The notes beneath the pieces are model-generated. The model had not been told where the DNA came from. It searched no databases and worked only from the letters and a program-made list of their open reading frames with translations. This document shows positions 23,958 through 33,757 of a stretch of DNA of 64,000 nucleotides, one piece after another. The translations under genes and the position numbers were made by a program. Where the stretch lies: NCBI GenBank assembly GCA_000467715.1, contig AJFK01000021.1, positions 62,001 through 126,000 of the forward strand, read 5' to 3'. Source of the stretch: Hysterium pulicare CBS 123377 (taxonomy: Eukaryota; Ascomycota; Dothideomycetes; Hysteriales; Hysteriaceae). Each line of letters opens with the position of its first letter. The stretch's first letter is position 1.

Positions 23958-24503
23958 GGTGACGGCAGTGGGCGAGAGGAACAACGAGGACTGGAAACTT
24001 GAAGGCGGAAAGGGGAAGACCACGGAGTCTGTCGAAAAGAGAGTGGGAGGATCGCGGAGGCGCTGCAACAGTGTTGTCGAGCACAGTGGGGTTCGAAATT
24101 TCACAAACTCGCTAAGCCTGAATCAGAATCTCGTCGGGATTTCCGGGCTGACGCACGTGCCAGCCAATACGAATTGCTTAGGGCCGATCGGGAGGCAAAA
24201 CAGCTCGGGCTGTGGCTGCGCGCGGACATGAAGGTCGGCGTCGAAATGTCGAAGTCATCCCATTCACACTCCACGCATCTCTACAATACGACTGCCACTC
24301 CTTAACTTCCCGTCGCTTCTTCTCTTTACCTAGCTTGTCCCCTTCCTGTCCTCAATCACCTCCCTTGTGCGCTCTTTCGTTTGTTCGACTCCTCCTAGAG
24401 CTGTTGCTTCCGCTGCATCCGAGCTACAACTCATCCCTTTACCACCGCAGCCGCACCACACGCTGACTCTACCACACGGATCTTCTTGTCTTCCTTCTAC
24501 AGT
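23958..24503. promoter_or_regulatory. Divergent promoter region of TCTP and sphinganine hydroxylase
   Basis: 545 bp shared by two divergent housekeeping genes. The right half (about 24250-24500) is strongly pyrimidine-rich on the plus strand, typical of the 5' leader of well-expressed fungal genes. I see no clear TATA box. Confidence 0.5.
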
Positions 24504-25879
24504 ATGGCGAACTCGACTCTATACTCGAACCTGCCGCCACTGCCTAATTATTCTCTCCGCCCGCTGCCTCCTTTGGTCTCCTGGATCCCGGACAAGTACC
24601 TAACTCTTGCCCTCCCGGTGATTGCATACTGGCTCGTGTCTATGGTCTTCCACTTAATCGACGTTTACGATTTATTTCCTCAGTATCGATTACACACCCC
24701 CGTCGAAGTTTTGAAGCGGAACCATGTCACGCGGTGGGAGGTATTTCGCGACGTCATTATACAACAAGTCATCCAGACAATCTTCGGCCTCGGTCTTGCT
24801 GTGATCGATGAAGATGCGACATATGGCAAGGAAAATCATGACGTTACACTGTGCGCGCAGAAGATTCGGCTTGCCCAGAGAGCAATTCCGCCAATTCTGT
24901 CGCTTGTTGGACTGAATACGGATGCTTTCGCCACGAAGCTTGCAGCTTCATATCCAACCGTATCCGGCGTAATCGCAGGAGGAAGATACCCTTGGTTGGA
25001 ACAATTAGTTTCAATTGAAGGGCAGCCGACATTGGTGCCGTCGTTCGCCTCTTGGGAGCTGAGTTTGGCGAAATTTATATATTGGATGGCAGCTCCAGCA
25101 CTTCAATTCCTCATCGCGATTCTGATTGTGGATACTTGGCAGTATTGTTTGCATCGGGCGATGCACCAGAATAGATGGCTATATGGTATGTTATGTCACT
25201 CATGATTCCCCACGTAGCTGATTTACTTACACTTGTCGATACAGTTAAGTTCCATTCTCGTCACCACAAGCTCTATGTTCCTTACGCATACGGCGCGCTA
25301 TACAATCATCCAGTCGAAGGGTTTCTACTCGATACACTCGGAACCGGCCTTGCCTACTTGGTCACAGGCATGACTATCAGACAGTCCATGGTCTTTTTTA
25401 CCGGATCCACCATAAAGACCGTTGACGATCACTGTGGCTATGCATTTCCATTCGATCCACTCCAGCACATCACATCTAACAACGCTGCTTATCATGACAT
25501 TCATCATCAAAGTTGGGGAATCAAGACCAACTTCTCACAACCATTCTTCACTTTCTGGGATCGTCTTTGCGGTACAGTATGGGAAGGCGGCGATGTTTCC
25601 GCACGATACGAGAAGAGTCGACGTCAAGCGCAGCAAAAGCTTGACCTAGACAATTCAACGGAGGCCATGACACCAACACCAGAAGTCTTGGATGTCTCGC
25701 CTACATCTGAGCCTGTTGAGCCATCGAAACAAACACCCATTTCCGTAAGACGGAGTTCACGAAAGAAGACGACAAGCATTTCACAGCAGTCTGGGAACCT
25801 GAAAGGGTTCAGGACCAAAGTAAATGAAAGCTTACACGGGAAAGGAGGAAATGTTTTGGGTGTTGATAGTGGTCATTAG
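24504..25879 (+). CDS. sur2: Sphinganine C4-hydroxylase (SUR2-type fatty acid hydroxylase)
   Basis: 438 aa in two exons, 24504-25185 and 25245-25879 (59-bp intron, phase 1). ER membrane di-iron hydroxylase that makes phytoceramide/phytosphingosine from dihydro forms. Three histidine boxes are visible: HRAMH (about residue 217), HSRHH right after the splice junction, and HDIHH in AAYHDIHHQSWG. N-terminal hydrophobic segments (LTLALPVIAYWLVSMVFHLI) and WMAAPALQFLIAILIVDTW anchor it. DVYDLFPQYRLHTP and NHVTRWEVFRDVIIQQVIQT are typical of SUR2. The C-terminal 90 residues after WDRLCGTVW are polar, Ser/Thr/Lys-rich and longer than in yeast. The ATG at 24504 is the first in the frame. Confidence 0.92.
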
Positions 25880-26691
25880 ACATGTCATCCTTTCTCTTTA
25901 ATACTCCTCTCTGAGCTATTCACCGTTCGCATTGGGCGGGCTTCTAGAGCCACGTAATGTTTACTACTTCTTGTGCTGACTCCATAGGGATCTTGAATTC
26001 TCTTCCTTGTATTATTCTTCATTTGATGGTGATTTAACGTGTTATGGTCCGTATCCCTGTATTTTTTTTATTGTACAATTGCATTCGCTATAACGGGAAG
26101 AAAAGTGGCGCATCAGGGGCTTTGGATACCTTTACTCCATTCAAATTGACCTGTTATTACTTTGTACGGATACTCATTCTGCTATCGCTTTCTAATACAA
26201 TGCTTGGGTCACCTCTCAGTCGAAAGAAACAAGAATTCGAGCTCTTTGTCTTGAACAACCACACCACCCTTTCTTTGTCGATCGCTTCCCACGTGTCATT
26301 GTTTCCGCTAGATCTCGCACTCCGTATCGTTCACACTCTCATCTCGAATGCTTGTCTTCGTAATTCTTCTTATCGTACTACGTACTTCATATTTAGATTG
26401 CTAACACGCGTGAGTGGTTGTTACTCGACCGTCATGTCCTGAGAGTGGACGTCACAATGTCATGTACGCCAAATCACTCTTCAACGTTATGTAATTCACA
26501 ATGCGACTTCCCACCTGATAAAACATTCCCTTACAAATGTGCAATTTCTTCCCCTAACCCTTTTTCTTCTAACAATAACTCGTTTCTTCCAGAATTGCCT
26601 GGATCTCCGGCAGGCCGCAGGTCCACAAACAATCAACAGACATACTTTATCGGCTACTTGCATCAAAGGAAAACAGTAAGTCCCACACAGA
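25880..26691. other. Intergenic downstream of SUR2 gene
   Basis: 0.8 kb; 3' UTR of SUR2 and promoter of the next plus-strand gene. Frames at 26044-26442 and 26418-26759 are low in coding character. Nothing else recognised. Confidence 0.4.
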
Positions 26692-29166
26692 ATGGCCCTC
26701 GGAGGTTTGTACAAACCTTTCCGCCGTCGAACCACCCCAAAAGACTTCCACGAGCTTGACTCCTCCGACATTGTGGACCTAACTAGAATTCTCGCAGATT
26801 ACCCCATACCCTTCGCGCCCAATTATGTCGTAGAGCGGTACACGAAATCCACCAAACGGCGGATCTCGGAATTGAAATCGCATCTACGCGTCAGCATCGC
26901 GCCCGCTGTCCATGACCCGATCACTCGAGAACGCAAGGGAGAGTTATGTCCGATACATAATCACCTCCCTCAACCGCTCATCAAGGATATCTTGGAGACC
27001 TTCCAAGGAGTGATCGAGAATGGGATATCTAGGTTCCTCTGTCGATTACTCTGGCATAATGCCCTTAACGAAGACCAAGAAGCCATTGTTCGAGTCTTAG
27101 AAGCGGTACCAGAGATGTGGGTGCAGGACTTTGACCCCGAACTCCAGAAACCGCACAACCGAGACGTCAAGCGCTGCATGATTGATGATCCTATCGGGAT
27201 CACGGACCCGCGGAGTAAGTGGATGAAGATTGAAGGCTCCTGTGCCGGCTGTATGCTTTCGAGGATCGGAGGCGATCAAGAGGTAGTCTTTGCTCTACTA
27301 ACTTGTCTCGTTGCCATGCTGTCCAAAAAACGTTCCGCTGAGAGCATCCGCATTCACTGGCTAGAAAACTGGACAGCACGATTTTCAAATGGTAAGGAGC
27401 TGAGGAAGTTGGCGTGGGATACGGGGCGCGAGATGAAGGAGGCCTCGAAGACTATTCGTCGACGGATTAGAGACGGTGAGTTGAAGGACCCAACGTCACC
27501 TACTATTGATATTAGTCAATGGCCAGATGTAAATGAGGAAGAGGAGGTGGGAGGTGGGAATATGCCAGATACGCCGGGACCCGGTCCTTTCGATAACTCG
27601 AATGCTTGGGATCCTAATGCAGGCATGCGTGTGGGAGTGGGTCGCGAAGGGGAAGAAGATATCTATATCAGTCTACCGCAATCACCATCTTCTCATCTCG
27701 CAGAAGATTACCCGGATGCTCGTTACGGTGGCGAAGCAACTGATCTCTCCGAGCCTTGGGATCCGCACGCATCTCACACAAACCACGAAAACTCCCCTCC
27801 CCTTTGGGAATCAAGTGCCCAAAGCTCAACTGGACGTTCTCAGAAGCAATCTGGGTATGGAACTGGTAACAACCTAGTCCAGAACCCAGATCCAGCTGCG
27901 ACTCTACGAGCGCATAGTCCCCGTCCACCATCCTCAATCTACTCCCGCACAACAAACGGACACACGATCGCTCCGAACGATCACTCTTACTGGGCTGATG
28001 TCCCACCTGTGCCACCTCTCTTCGATCCTATTCATGAGCGAGGAGAGACACCAAACGCTGGCGTATCGCCTACGAGGCATCGAGTCAATCAGTCGCCGGC
28101 TCGGTCAGTTCAATCCCAGAATACCGTGATTCACGAACCGGAAGAGCGTCCGCCTTCAGTCAGAACCCAGCATACAGCAAATCACATACCCGAATCTCCT
28201 CGATCAGTACGAATTTCTCGTCCTCCCGAGCGAGAGGCACCGGTAGAGCTTCACCGCCCAGCCTCGGCCCAACCCTCCGTGTCCCAAGCTCCAAACCGCC
28301 CTTCCACAGGTAGCTACAACAACTGGATGCTCCGCTACGCTTCCTTGAAAGCCCAACGCGCAGCTTCTCAAGCAACAGAAATAGCCCCAGAGCCCGAACG
28401 ACGCATCGGAACGGTCCTATGCTCAGACTGCAAAACCCGAATGCTGGAATCGCAACTAAACCATCACTCGTGCCAACCTAAAGATAAGCCATTACCCGAA
28501 ACTCCGGATTCGGGAGGAGTTGGGTCGCGGCCGCGGACTCGTAGGGAGGATAGGGATCCTTATCGGCTTAGTGGATGTCCTACGACTGTGTCGGGGATGC
28601 TGAGGGATGAGGAAGATGAGCGACCGCAGACTAGACGTCAGAACTCGAATTCTTACCGGCGTAGTTCAATTGATACTTCGGTGTCGACATTGAGGGATGG
28701 GGAAGTTACGCCTAGACGTGCTCCGAGTCAACGCGAGACGCGGGATTCTTATACGAGTGGCCGAACTCAGATGTCAGAGTCTAGTTCTAGGAATGCGGGT
28801 ACTGCTTCTCACACCTCATCCCGAAGCTCCGCTTCAATTGTTAGGAACACCGCTTCGACTCCTCGCAACGCAAGTTCAACTCCTTGTAACGCAAGCTCAA
28901 CTTCCCACACCCCATCCCGAACCTCCCGCAACGCAACTTCAACACCCCGCAACCCTCCCCGCCATCCTTCAACCCATCGTACGAACCCAAACCCAACTCC
29001 AAGCCCTCCCCTCCCTAGAACAGCTAGTCAACGACGCCGACCCGATTCGCCGGTGAGTCCGATCGATGATGATCAGCAGTCGCGGGTTACGCGGTGGAGT
29101 GATTTTGGGTATAGAGATGAGGATGTGGACGAGGGGGATTATTATAGGGATATGAGTAGATATTAG
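26692..29166 (+). CDS. Large unknown protein: ordered N-terminal half, disordered repeat-rich C-terminal half
   Basis: 824 aa, no intron. I do not recognise the family. Residues 1-270 look globular and helical (DFHELDSSDIVDLTRILADY, RISELKSHLRVSI, WENWTAR-like aromatic patches) with cysteines in SCAGCMLSRIGGDQE, a possible CxxC site. After about residue 275 the protein is disordered and rich in Pro, Ser, Arg and Asp. A single CSDCKTRMLESQLNHHSC segment near residue 578 has the spacing of a small C2HC or C2H2-type zinc knuckle. Near the end there are degenerate Ser/Thr/Arg/Asn repeats (SSTPCNASSTSHTPSRTSRN). No signal peptide or membrane helix. Start ATG at 26692 follows a typical leader. Probably a conserved fungal hypothetical protein. 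Confidence 0.75.
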   Translation: MALGGLYKPFRRRTTPKDFHELDSSDIVDLTRILADYPIPFAPNYVVERYTKSTKRRISELKSHLRVSIAPAVHDPITRERKGELCPIHNHLPQPLIKDILETFQGVIENGISRFLCRLLWHNALNEDQEAIVRVLEAVPEMWVQDFDPELQKPHNRDVKRCMIDDPIGITDPRSKWMKIEGSCAGCMLSRIGGDQEVVFALLTCLVAMLSKKRSAESIRIHWLENWTARFSNGKELRKLAWDTGREMKEASKTIRRRIRDGELKDPTSPTIDISQWPDVNEEEEVGGGNMPDTPGPGPFDNSNAWDPNAGMRVGVGREGEEDIYISLPQSPSSHLAEDYPDARYGGEATDLSEPWDPHASHTNHENSPPLWESSAQSSTGRSQKQSGYGTGNNLVQNPDPAATLRAHSPRPPSSIYSRTTNGHTIAPNDHSYWADVPPVPPLFDPIHERGETPNAGVSPTRHRVNQSPARSVQSQNTVIHEPEERPPSVRTQHTANHIPESPRSVRISRPPEREAPVELHRPASAQPSVSQAPNRPSTGSYNNWMLRYASLKAQRAASQATEIAPEPERRIGTVLCSDCKTRMLESQLNHHSCQPKDKPLPETPDSGGVGSRPRTRREDRDPYRLSGCPTTVSGMLRDEEDERPQTRRQNSNSYRRSSIDTSVSTLRDGEVTPRRAPSQRETRDSYTSGRTQMSESSSRNAGTASHTSSRSSASIVRNTASTPRNASSTPCNASSTSHTPSRTSRNATSTPRNPPRHPSTHRTNPNPTPSPPLPRTASQRRRPDSPVSPIDDDQQSRVTRWSDFGYRDEDVDEGDYYRDMSRY

Positions 29167-29763
29167 GGGGGTTGAGAGATAAGTGGGTTGATGTATTACA
29201 TTTTTAGATATCTGGGTGGTGGTTTGGTGGTTCGGTGGTTCGGTGTTCTGAGTGCTGATGGATTGAAATATAATTCTTGTGAATATTTGAAGTTTTCTTA
29301 TGTGGGTGATTGTGATGCTGTGAGTGATGAAGATGTTGTAGTAGTCGTGCGTCGCGAACGAAAGTAGGTACTCCAGTGGGTATGGCAGAGGGGGATAAGA
29401 CTGTGTAAGTAGCGGTCTTTTAGAAGGCGAATGCTCGTTTGTGATGTCACTTTCCCCCCTGCGACAAAATTCTTCTAGGAGAGTAGATGAATGATGTATA
29501 TTATAGGCAGTAAGAAATCCGCAAGAAATTATTAAAGCCGATATGTAGCCAGATTCCCCACTAGGAATGTGATACAAAGAAAGTTAAATAAAGAAAATGG
29601 AAGGGAAAACACAAATTTGTCCCATGAAATGCTTCCGGAGGTTTACCATGAGCAGCCGGAGCAGACTTCAACCCGCAAATATATAAAAATGGGTGTGTCA
29701 GAAAGAACACCACCAGTCCCCGGAAAGCAAAGAAAACAAAAGAAAAGAACCCTTGCCGTAGTA
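29167..29763. other. Intergenic between convergent genes
   Basis: 0.6 kb holding 3' UTRs of the 824-residue protein gene and of the first small cluster gene. Frames here are chance-like. No element recognised. Confidence 0.4.
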
Positions 29764-30283
29764 TCATCTACCGCAATAGGTGCTCACCACCAGTTTACAC
29801 TCTTTTTCTTTAGTCACGCCTGATGTACTGCCCTCTGGTCGTGTAATGTCTTCAGTTTTTGGACGGAGACCCAACTTCTCCGGAATGTACCATTCCACCT
29901 CCTTCATCAAGAGGAATAGAGCAGATGTAGCATTAGTAGTGAGTTTACCAGTATACAATGGCTTCTCTTTTTCGGGATCTTTAAGATCGATCAGAGCCGC
30001 CTGGAACCCATGCATCTCTTTTTGATATTTGTCGACGGAACGCAGGAATCGGGTCGTGATAACGGCATAACGCTGAGCTGGGTCCATGATGGAGAACTCA
30101 GCTTTGTCTACACGGCTGAGAAGTTTGGCACATTCTGGGATTTGAGGTTAGTTGAAAATATAATCTTGAGAAATTTGCTAACTTACCGAGGATTCGAGCT
30201 TTGTACAAGTCGGCAAGCTGGGCGAGCATAAGCTCTTGATGGAATTCTTCCAATGCCCATTCCAAATATATGACTTCACTCAT
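29764..30283 (-). CDS. Small unknown cluster protein A
   Basis: 155 aa from two exons, 30283-30187 and 30134-29764 (52-bp intron after codon 32, phase 1). Family not recognised. Predicted mostly helical: an opening amphipathic stretch (LEWALEEFHQELMLAQLADL), then DPAQRYAVITTRFLRSVDKY, GFQAALIDLKD and NATSALFLLMKEVEWYIPEK. The tail is polar. No signal peptide, no membrane helix. It resembles cluster gene C in length, intron position and phase, and in the pattern GFxxALxD...N.A...LM..vE.I. It also shares the core promoter module with genes B and C. A GTGAGC close to the end could be a last donor, so the final few residues are uncertain. Confidence 0.6.
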
Positions 30284-31097
30284 GATGCTATGGTTAGGAT
30301 TAGTATATGCTTCGGAGACTTGAAAGCATGAGTATACGTACATTGATATATATCAGAGCACAAGAAGTTTTGATGGCTCTTCGAGCGTTCTGGTTGTGAA
30401 GAAGTCGTAATTATGAATTTGGTAACGAGGCAGATAATCACCGAAGACCGAACTGGAAGCAAGTGAAGTTAAAAATTGTGAGTAGTGTTGACTTGAATAA
30501 GTGGTATTGAAAGCTGTCGCAGAAGTGTTGAAGCTGTATCGAACAAAGAGGATTCTTGAAAAAAGAGAGAAAGAAAGCGTACCTGAGACGTCTTTATATA
30601 CCCAATAGTTGACTCTTACTCTTGGCGAAACGATCACTGCTGAAGGAGTCAAACTGTCTCTGAGTCCTAGCCTCGGGCCAATGTGTGCATTCCAAGAGTC
30701 ATAAGCACACGGATGTTCTTTTGATGGCTGTTCATGTCATACAATGTGTCCTAATTGGAGTCATAGTCAACATTAAGGTTCCAGTACATTGAGTCACTGG
30801 TTACGTGACTGCGGAAAGGAATTGAATCATTGAAATATGAGAGAGCATAGCAAACTTCCAAATAAGGATGGCTATGAGCAAATGAGATAAGTAAGACATA
30901 TTACATATGCTTCAGAAGATCTAGACAGGGTCACTTGATAGAACAGACTACCAGACTCTCTAAATGGAGGTGGAAATCAAGACATGAAACATAAGTACAT
31001 AGATGGAATAGTAAAAGGAGCTTGAAAACCCCGCACAAACAGCTTGATTCATCTTCAGTGCTCGAGTGCTTTAGGAGAATGCTGATAATATACAGCC
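30284..31097. other. Upstream region of cluster gene A
   Basis: Contains about 310 bp between the core promoter module (30593-30630) and the start codon of A, probably a long 5' leader. Beyond it, 30640-30810 holds several GAGTC/GACTC sites, including a perfect TGAGTCA-type site at about 30788-30795. The rest to 31097 is the 3' flank of gene B. Confidence 0.5.
30593..30630 (-). promoter_or_regulatory. Core promoter module of gene A (TATA plus conserved block)
   Basis: Read on the minus strand: a TTTCGCCAAGAG..AAGAGTCAACTATTGGG block followed at once by TATATAAA. The same arrangement stands upstream of genes B and C. Position, about 310 bp before the start codon, suggests a transcribed leader of that size. 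Confidence 0.65.
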
Positions 31098-31841
31098 CTA
31101 GTTGCTATTGCCGTGGCTGTCTCTGCCGAGAGCCCTTAACTTACCAAGGAAACTAACCTCATACCGACGCTCCTGTAAGTCCTGGTGGTTGAAATCTCCA
31201 TAAGCCAAATCATCGTCAGACTCATAACGCTCTCGGTTCTCCGAACCAGCCTCTCTGTAGCTTCCCCGCGCTTTGGGATCGTCCTCATATTTCCGCGGAT
31301 GGTATACGTTCGACTGAGAATGGCTGTCATATTCATATCTAAAGTCTTTGGGTGCTGAGGAGTGTTCTCTATGGCTCTGAGGGCTTCCGTAGATGGGGGA
31401 ACGAGAGTGGTAATTGTACTCGTCAGGCCTGGTCCGTTTGGAATGGTCAAATCTTCCGCGATTTTCGGATTGCATGGACTGCTGGATATACTGCGTATGG
31501 TTAGAGCATTCTGGCTCTTCAGCATGCTCGGGTTTCTCAAGACGTTTGGGTTCTTCAGTACGCTCAGGTTCCTCAAGACTTTCAGATTCTTCAATATGCT
31601 CGGGTTCGTCAAGATTCTCGGGTTCTTCAGTATACTCGGATTCTTCAGTATTCTCGGATTCTTCAGTATACTTAGGCTCTTCAGTATACTTGGGCTCTTC
31701 AGAATGCTTGGACTCCTCAGCATGTTTGATCTGGTCAGGAACCTCCGGAATTTCAACTCTATCTTGAAGCTCTTGTTGCTGAGGTGTTTCCTTCTCGGTC
31801 TCGCTTTCAACGGCTTCCCCCTTAGTCTCAATAGCAGCCAT
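31098..31841 (-). CDS. Acidic hexapeptide-repeat protein (cluster gene B)
   Basis: 247 aa, read here as one exon. Family not recognised. After a Glu/Gln-rich opening, about residues 39-112 consist of some 12 degenerate six-residue units of pattern (K/E)-(Y/H/N)-x-E-E-(P/S), for example KYTEEP, EYTEEP, EHIEES, ERTEEP. The second half is rich in Ser, His, Tyr, Arg and Asp. No signal peptide or membrane segment, so an intracellular disordered protein is likely. A good GTAAGT donor at about 31144 near the 3' end could start an intron, making the last 15 residues uncertain. The gene uses the same promoter module as A and C, although its coding part does not resemble theirs. Confidence 0.6.
   Translation of the reverse strand: MAAIETKGEAVESETEKETPQQQELQDRVEIPEVPDQIKHAEESKHSEEPKYTEEPKYTEESENTEESEYTEEPENLDEPEHIEESESLEEPERTEEPKRLEKPEHAEEPECSNHTQYIQQSMQSENRGRFDHSKRTRPDEYNYHSRSPIYGSPQSHREHSSAPKDFRYEYDSHSQSNVYHPRKYEDDPKARGSYREAGSENRERYESDDDLAYGDFNHQDLQERRYEVSFLGKLRALGRDSHGNSN
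31500..31730. repeat. 18-bp coding minisatellite in gene B
   Basis: About 12 diverged copies of an 18-bp unit, plus-strand consensus near TTCTTCAGTATACTCGGG, encoding the EEP/EES hexapeptides. Copies are imperfect, so the array is not recently homogenised, but its copy number may vary between isolates. Confidence 0.8.
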
Positions 31842-32726
31842 GGCGATTTCTAGCTAGCAATTGTGCTAAGATGTTGTTCGAAAAGGTGGTCGATGGACGT
31901 AAGTTGAATCGTAATGGAGCACGACAGGGATAACTGATTCTGTCGTTTGGAATCCTGTGTTTCGTAGATTCGTAATTAAGAATTGGAAGCAGAGCCGATG
32001 GTCGTTAAAGTCTGAAATGAAAGCAAGTAGTATGATTGAACTTCTTACCCTGTGATAGCTTGAGTGGATCTGAAAAAGATGTAGTAGAATTGGTAAAATT
32101 GAACTCGAAGTCCAAAGGTTGTGGGAAAAAGGGAAAAACAGAAGGTGTGGTAGGCCTCTATTTAGACCCCATAGTTGACTCTTACGTTGGGCAAAGAAGA
32201 CACCGCCATGAGACTCAACATGCAGTTGAGTCTTGACCTTGAGCCATAGGTGCGTCTGGCTGAGAGTCATGTCTGGAGCACATGGGTGTTTATGCGGTAG
32301 CATTCGGGTCTAGGAATGAGTCGTAGGGGAGTCAAATAAAACCTTGGCAAGTCGAGAACGCGGAGACCTGCCCGTGGTATCGTGGAGAGCTTTGCATATG
32401 TCTCACTTAGGTTTCATGGAGGAAAGGAGGAAAGAAAATCGTCTTTGAGAGGATGACAGTCAGGAGATAGATAAGATAAATTACAGGTACATAGAAAAAT
32501 CTACAAATGGTCAGTGGAGACTTAGACCTAGCCGAAGCGTATGGCAAATTTAGAGAATAGGAAAAGAGACATGGTTTGTAGAGACATACAAAGTAAAAAA
32601 ATTCAGAGGTTCACCAGCTGTACAAATTTCTACCTCTGTATTTCAAAGTGGTAAAACATTGGGTGTGATAAAGAAATAGTCCATCCTGCTCTGCATAACC
32701 CTATCCAAAAGCTGTGTCGATCATTT
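31842..32726. other. Upstream region of gene B and 3' flank of gene C
   Basis: About 320 bp of probable 5' leader of B, its promoter module at 32157-32196, and more GAGTC sites with a CATGTC-N4-GCACATG-like dyad at about 32262-32280. From 32340 on it is the 3' flank of gene C. Chance frames only. Confidence 0.5.
32157..32196 (-). promoter_or_regulatory. Core promoter module of gene B
   Basis: On the minus strand: CTTTGCCCAACGTAAGAGTC, then AACTATGGGGTCTAAATAGA. It matches the modules of A and C in order and spacing, with the TATA box weakened to CTAAATAG. It lies about 320 bp before the start codon. Confidence 0.6.
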
Positions 32727-33297
32727 TCATAGCAATGCTGGCTCTGACGGCTCTGACGGCTTTGTCGGCTCTGACGGCTTTGTCGGCTCTGACGGCTTTG
32801 TTGGATTTGATGGTTGTGGTGGTCCATTTTCTGGCACTATTGGTGGATTTCCCGTCACGGGTTGGAATGCTATAACCGTCGATGTGTTCCGTTGGAATTT
32901 TCCATCTGTATATTGCGGGCACGGAAGTCGGCTCGAAATGATTATTTCGAGATGGTTCATTAACGCATACATAGCGTTGTTAAGTTCCTCATGGGATGCA
33001 GTAACAAATAGGGACTGTGGAACACCAGTGGAGTAATCGGCCAAAGCAACGCGGAACCCTGTCGTTGGTTCGTCGGGGGAGTAGCATACAATGACATCAA
33101 GAAAAAGCGGTTGTATACCACAGGTGAAGGAGGCATTAGCTTCATTTACTATTAGTTCTCGGTCGCGTCATGTCTAAGGGGCTCGCCTTACAGAGAATGC
33201 GTCTTCTGAGTGCCTCAAAGACCTGAAGTTCTTGGAGGTATGCGTTGGTCTTGAAATTGAGTGGGAGCTTTACTACTGCTGGCTGCACAGTCTGCAT
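32727..33297 (-). CDS. Small unknown cluster protein C, paralog of A
   Basis: 175 aa from two exons, 33297-33192 and 33148-32727. The intron is only 43 bp and lies after codon 35 in phase 1, which is where gene A has its intron. Family not recognised. Exon 1 starts MQTVQPAVVKLPLNFKTN. The body reads LFLDVIVCYSPDEPTTGFRV, ALADYSTGVPQSLFVTASH and LNNAMYALMNHLEIIISSRL, aligning with gene A through GF..AL.D and N.A...LM..LE/VE.I. The C terminus is a Pro-rich tail with three exact TKPSEP units. No signal peptide or membrane helix. Two-exon frame and phase agreement support a real gene. Confidence 0.6.
32733..32806. repeat. 18-bp coding repeat in gene C (TKPSEP units)
   Basis: Plus-strand units of GGCTCTGACGGCTTTGTC type repeat about three and a half times, encoding TKPSEP on the minus strand. 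Copies are nearly identical, so the array is young or homogenised. Confidence 0.8.
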
Positions 33298-33757
33298 CCT
33301 GATTGAAATTTGCCCGTTCGTACTATATGCTACAGGTTAGGAGATGTTCTTGGTATTGCCCGCGCAAAATAGTAAATTGTCGGGTCACCTACGTCGATTG
33401 GTGGCAGAGTAAACAGGGGTGTGATTGAGTTCACCAAAACTCTCTTCGTCAAAATCTCGAAGCCAAAGATTCGTCTTCAAGCCTCGTCAAGATAAGTCGC
33501 CGCCGTCAAGACCAAAGTCTCCGCAAGTCACCGTCGTAGATAGATAGTTGAACAGGTGTGATATAGCTTTGCTGTCTTCAAAAAGAAGTAGAAAGTTCCT
33601 CGAAACCAAAATATGGATTCAATTGAATGTTGAAAGTTGATGAAAGAAAGAAGGAAGCTGCCCCACCGATGATAGATTTATATACCCAAGGTATGATTCC
33701 CACTTCTGGGCAAAGTGGCCAGTACTAAGTGGTGTGTGCTCCATACAGGCAAGGAAA
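33298..33757. other. 5' leader and promoter region of gene C
   Basis: About 380 bp from the start codon of C to its TATA box, then the promoter module at 33677-33715. Nothing else recognisable; no open frame of note. Confidence 0.5.
33677..33715 (-). promoter_or_regulatory. Core promoter module of gene C
   Basis: On the minus strand: CTTTGCCCAGAAGTGGGAAT, then a short diverged stretch and TTGGGTATATAAA. TATA box identical to that of gene A. About 380 bp before the start codon. Confidence 0.65.

Noticed and set aside
29200-29577. Ile/Thr-rich minus-strand frame after the 824-residue gene
   Set aside because: Composition reflects GT-rich 3' flank on the plus strand; no coding pattern.
31362-31853. 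Plus-strand Phe/Leu/Gly-rich and Ser/Gly-rich frames opposite gene B
   Set aside because: Shadows of the 18-bp repeat; any frame through such a repeat gives a periodic peptide.
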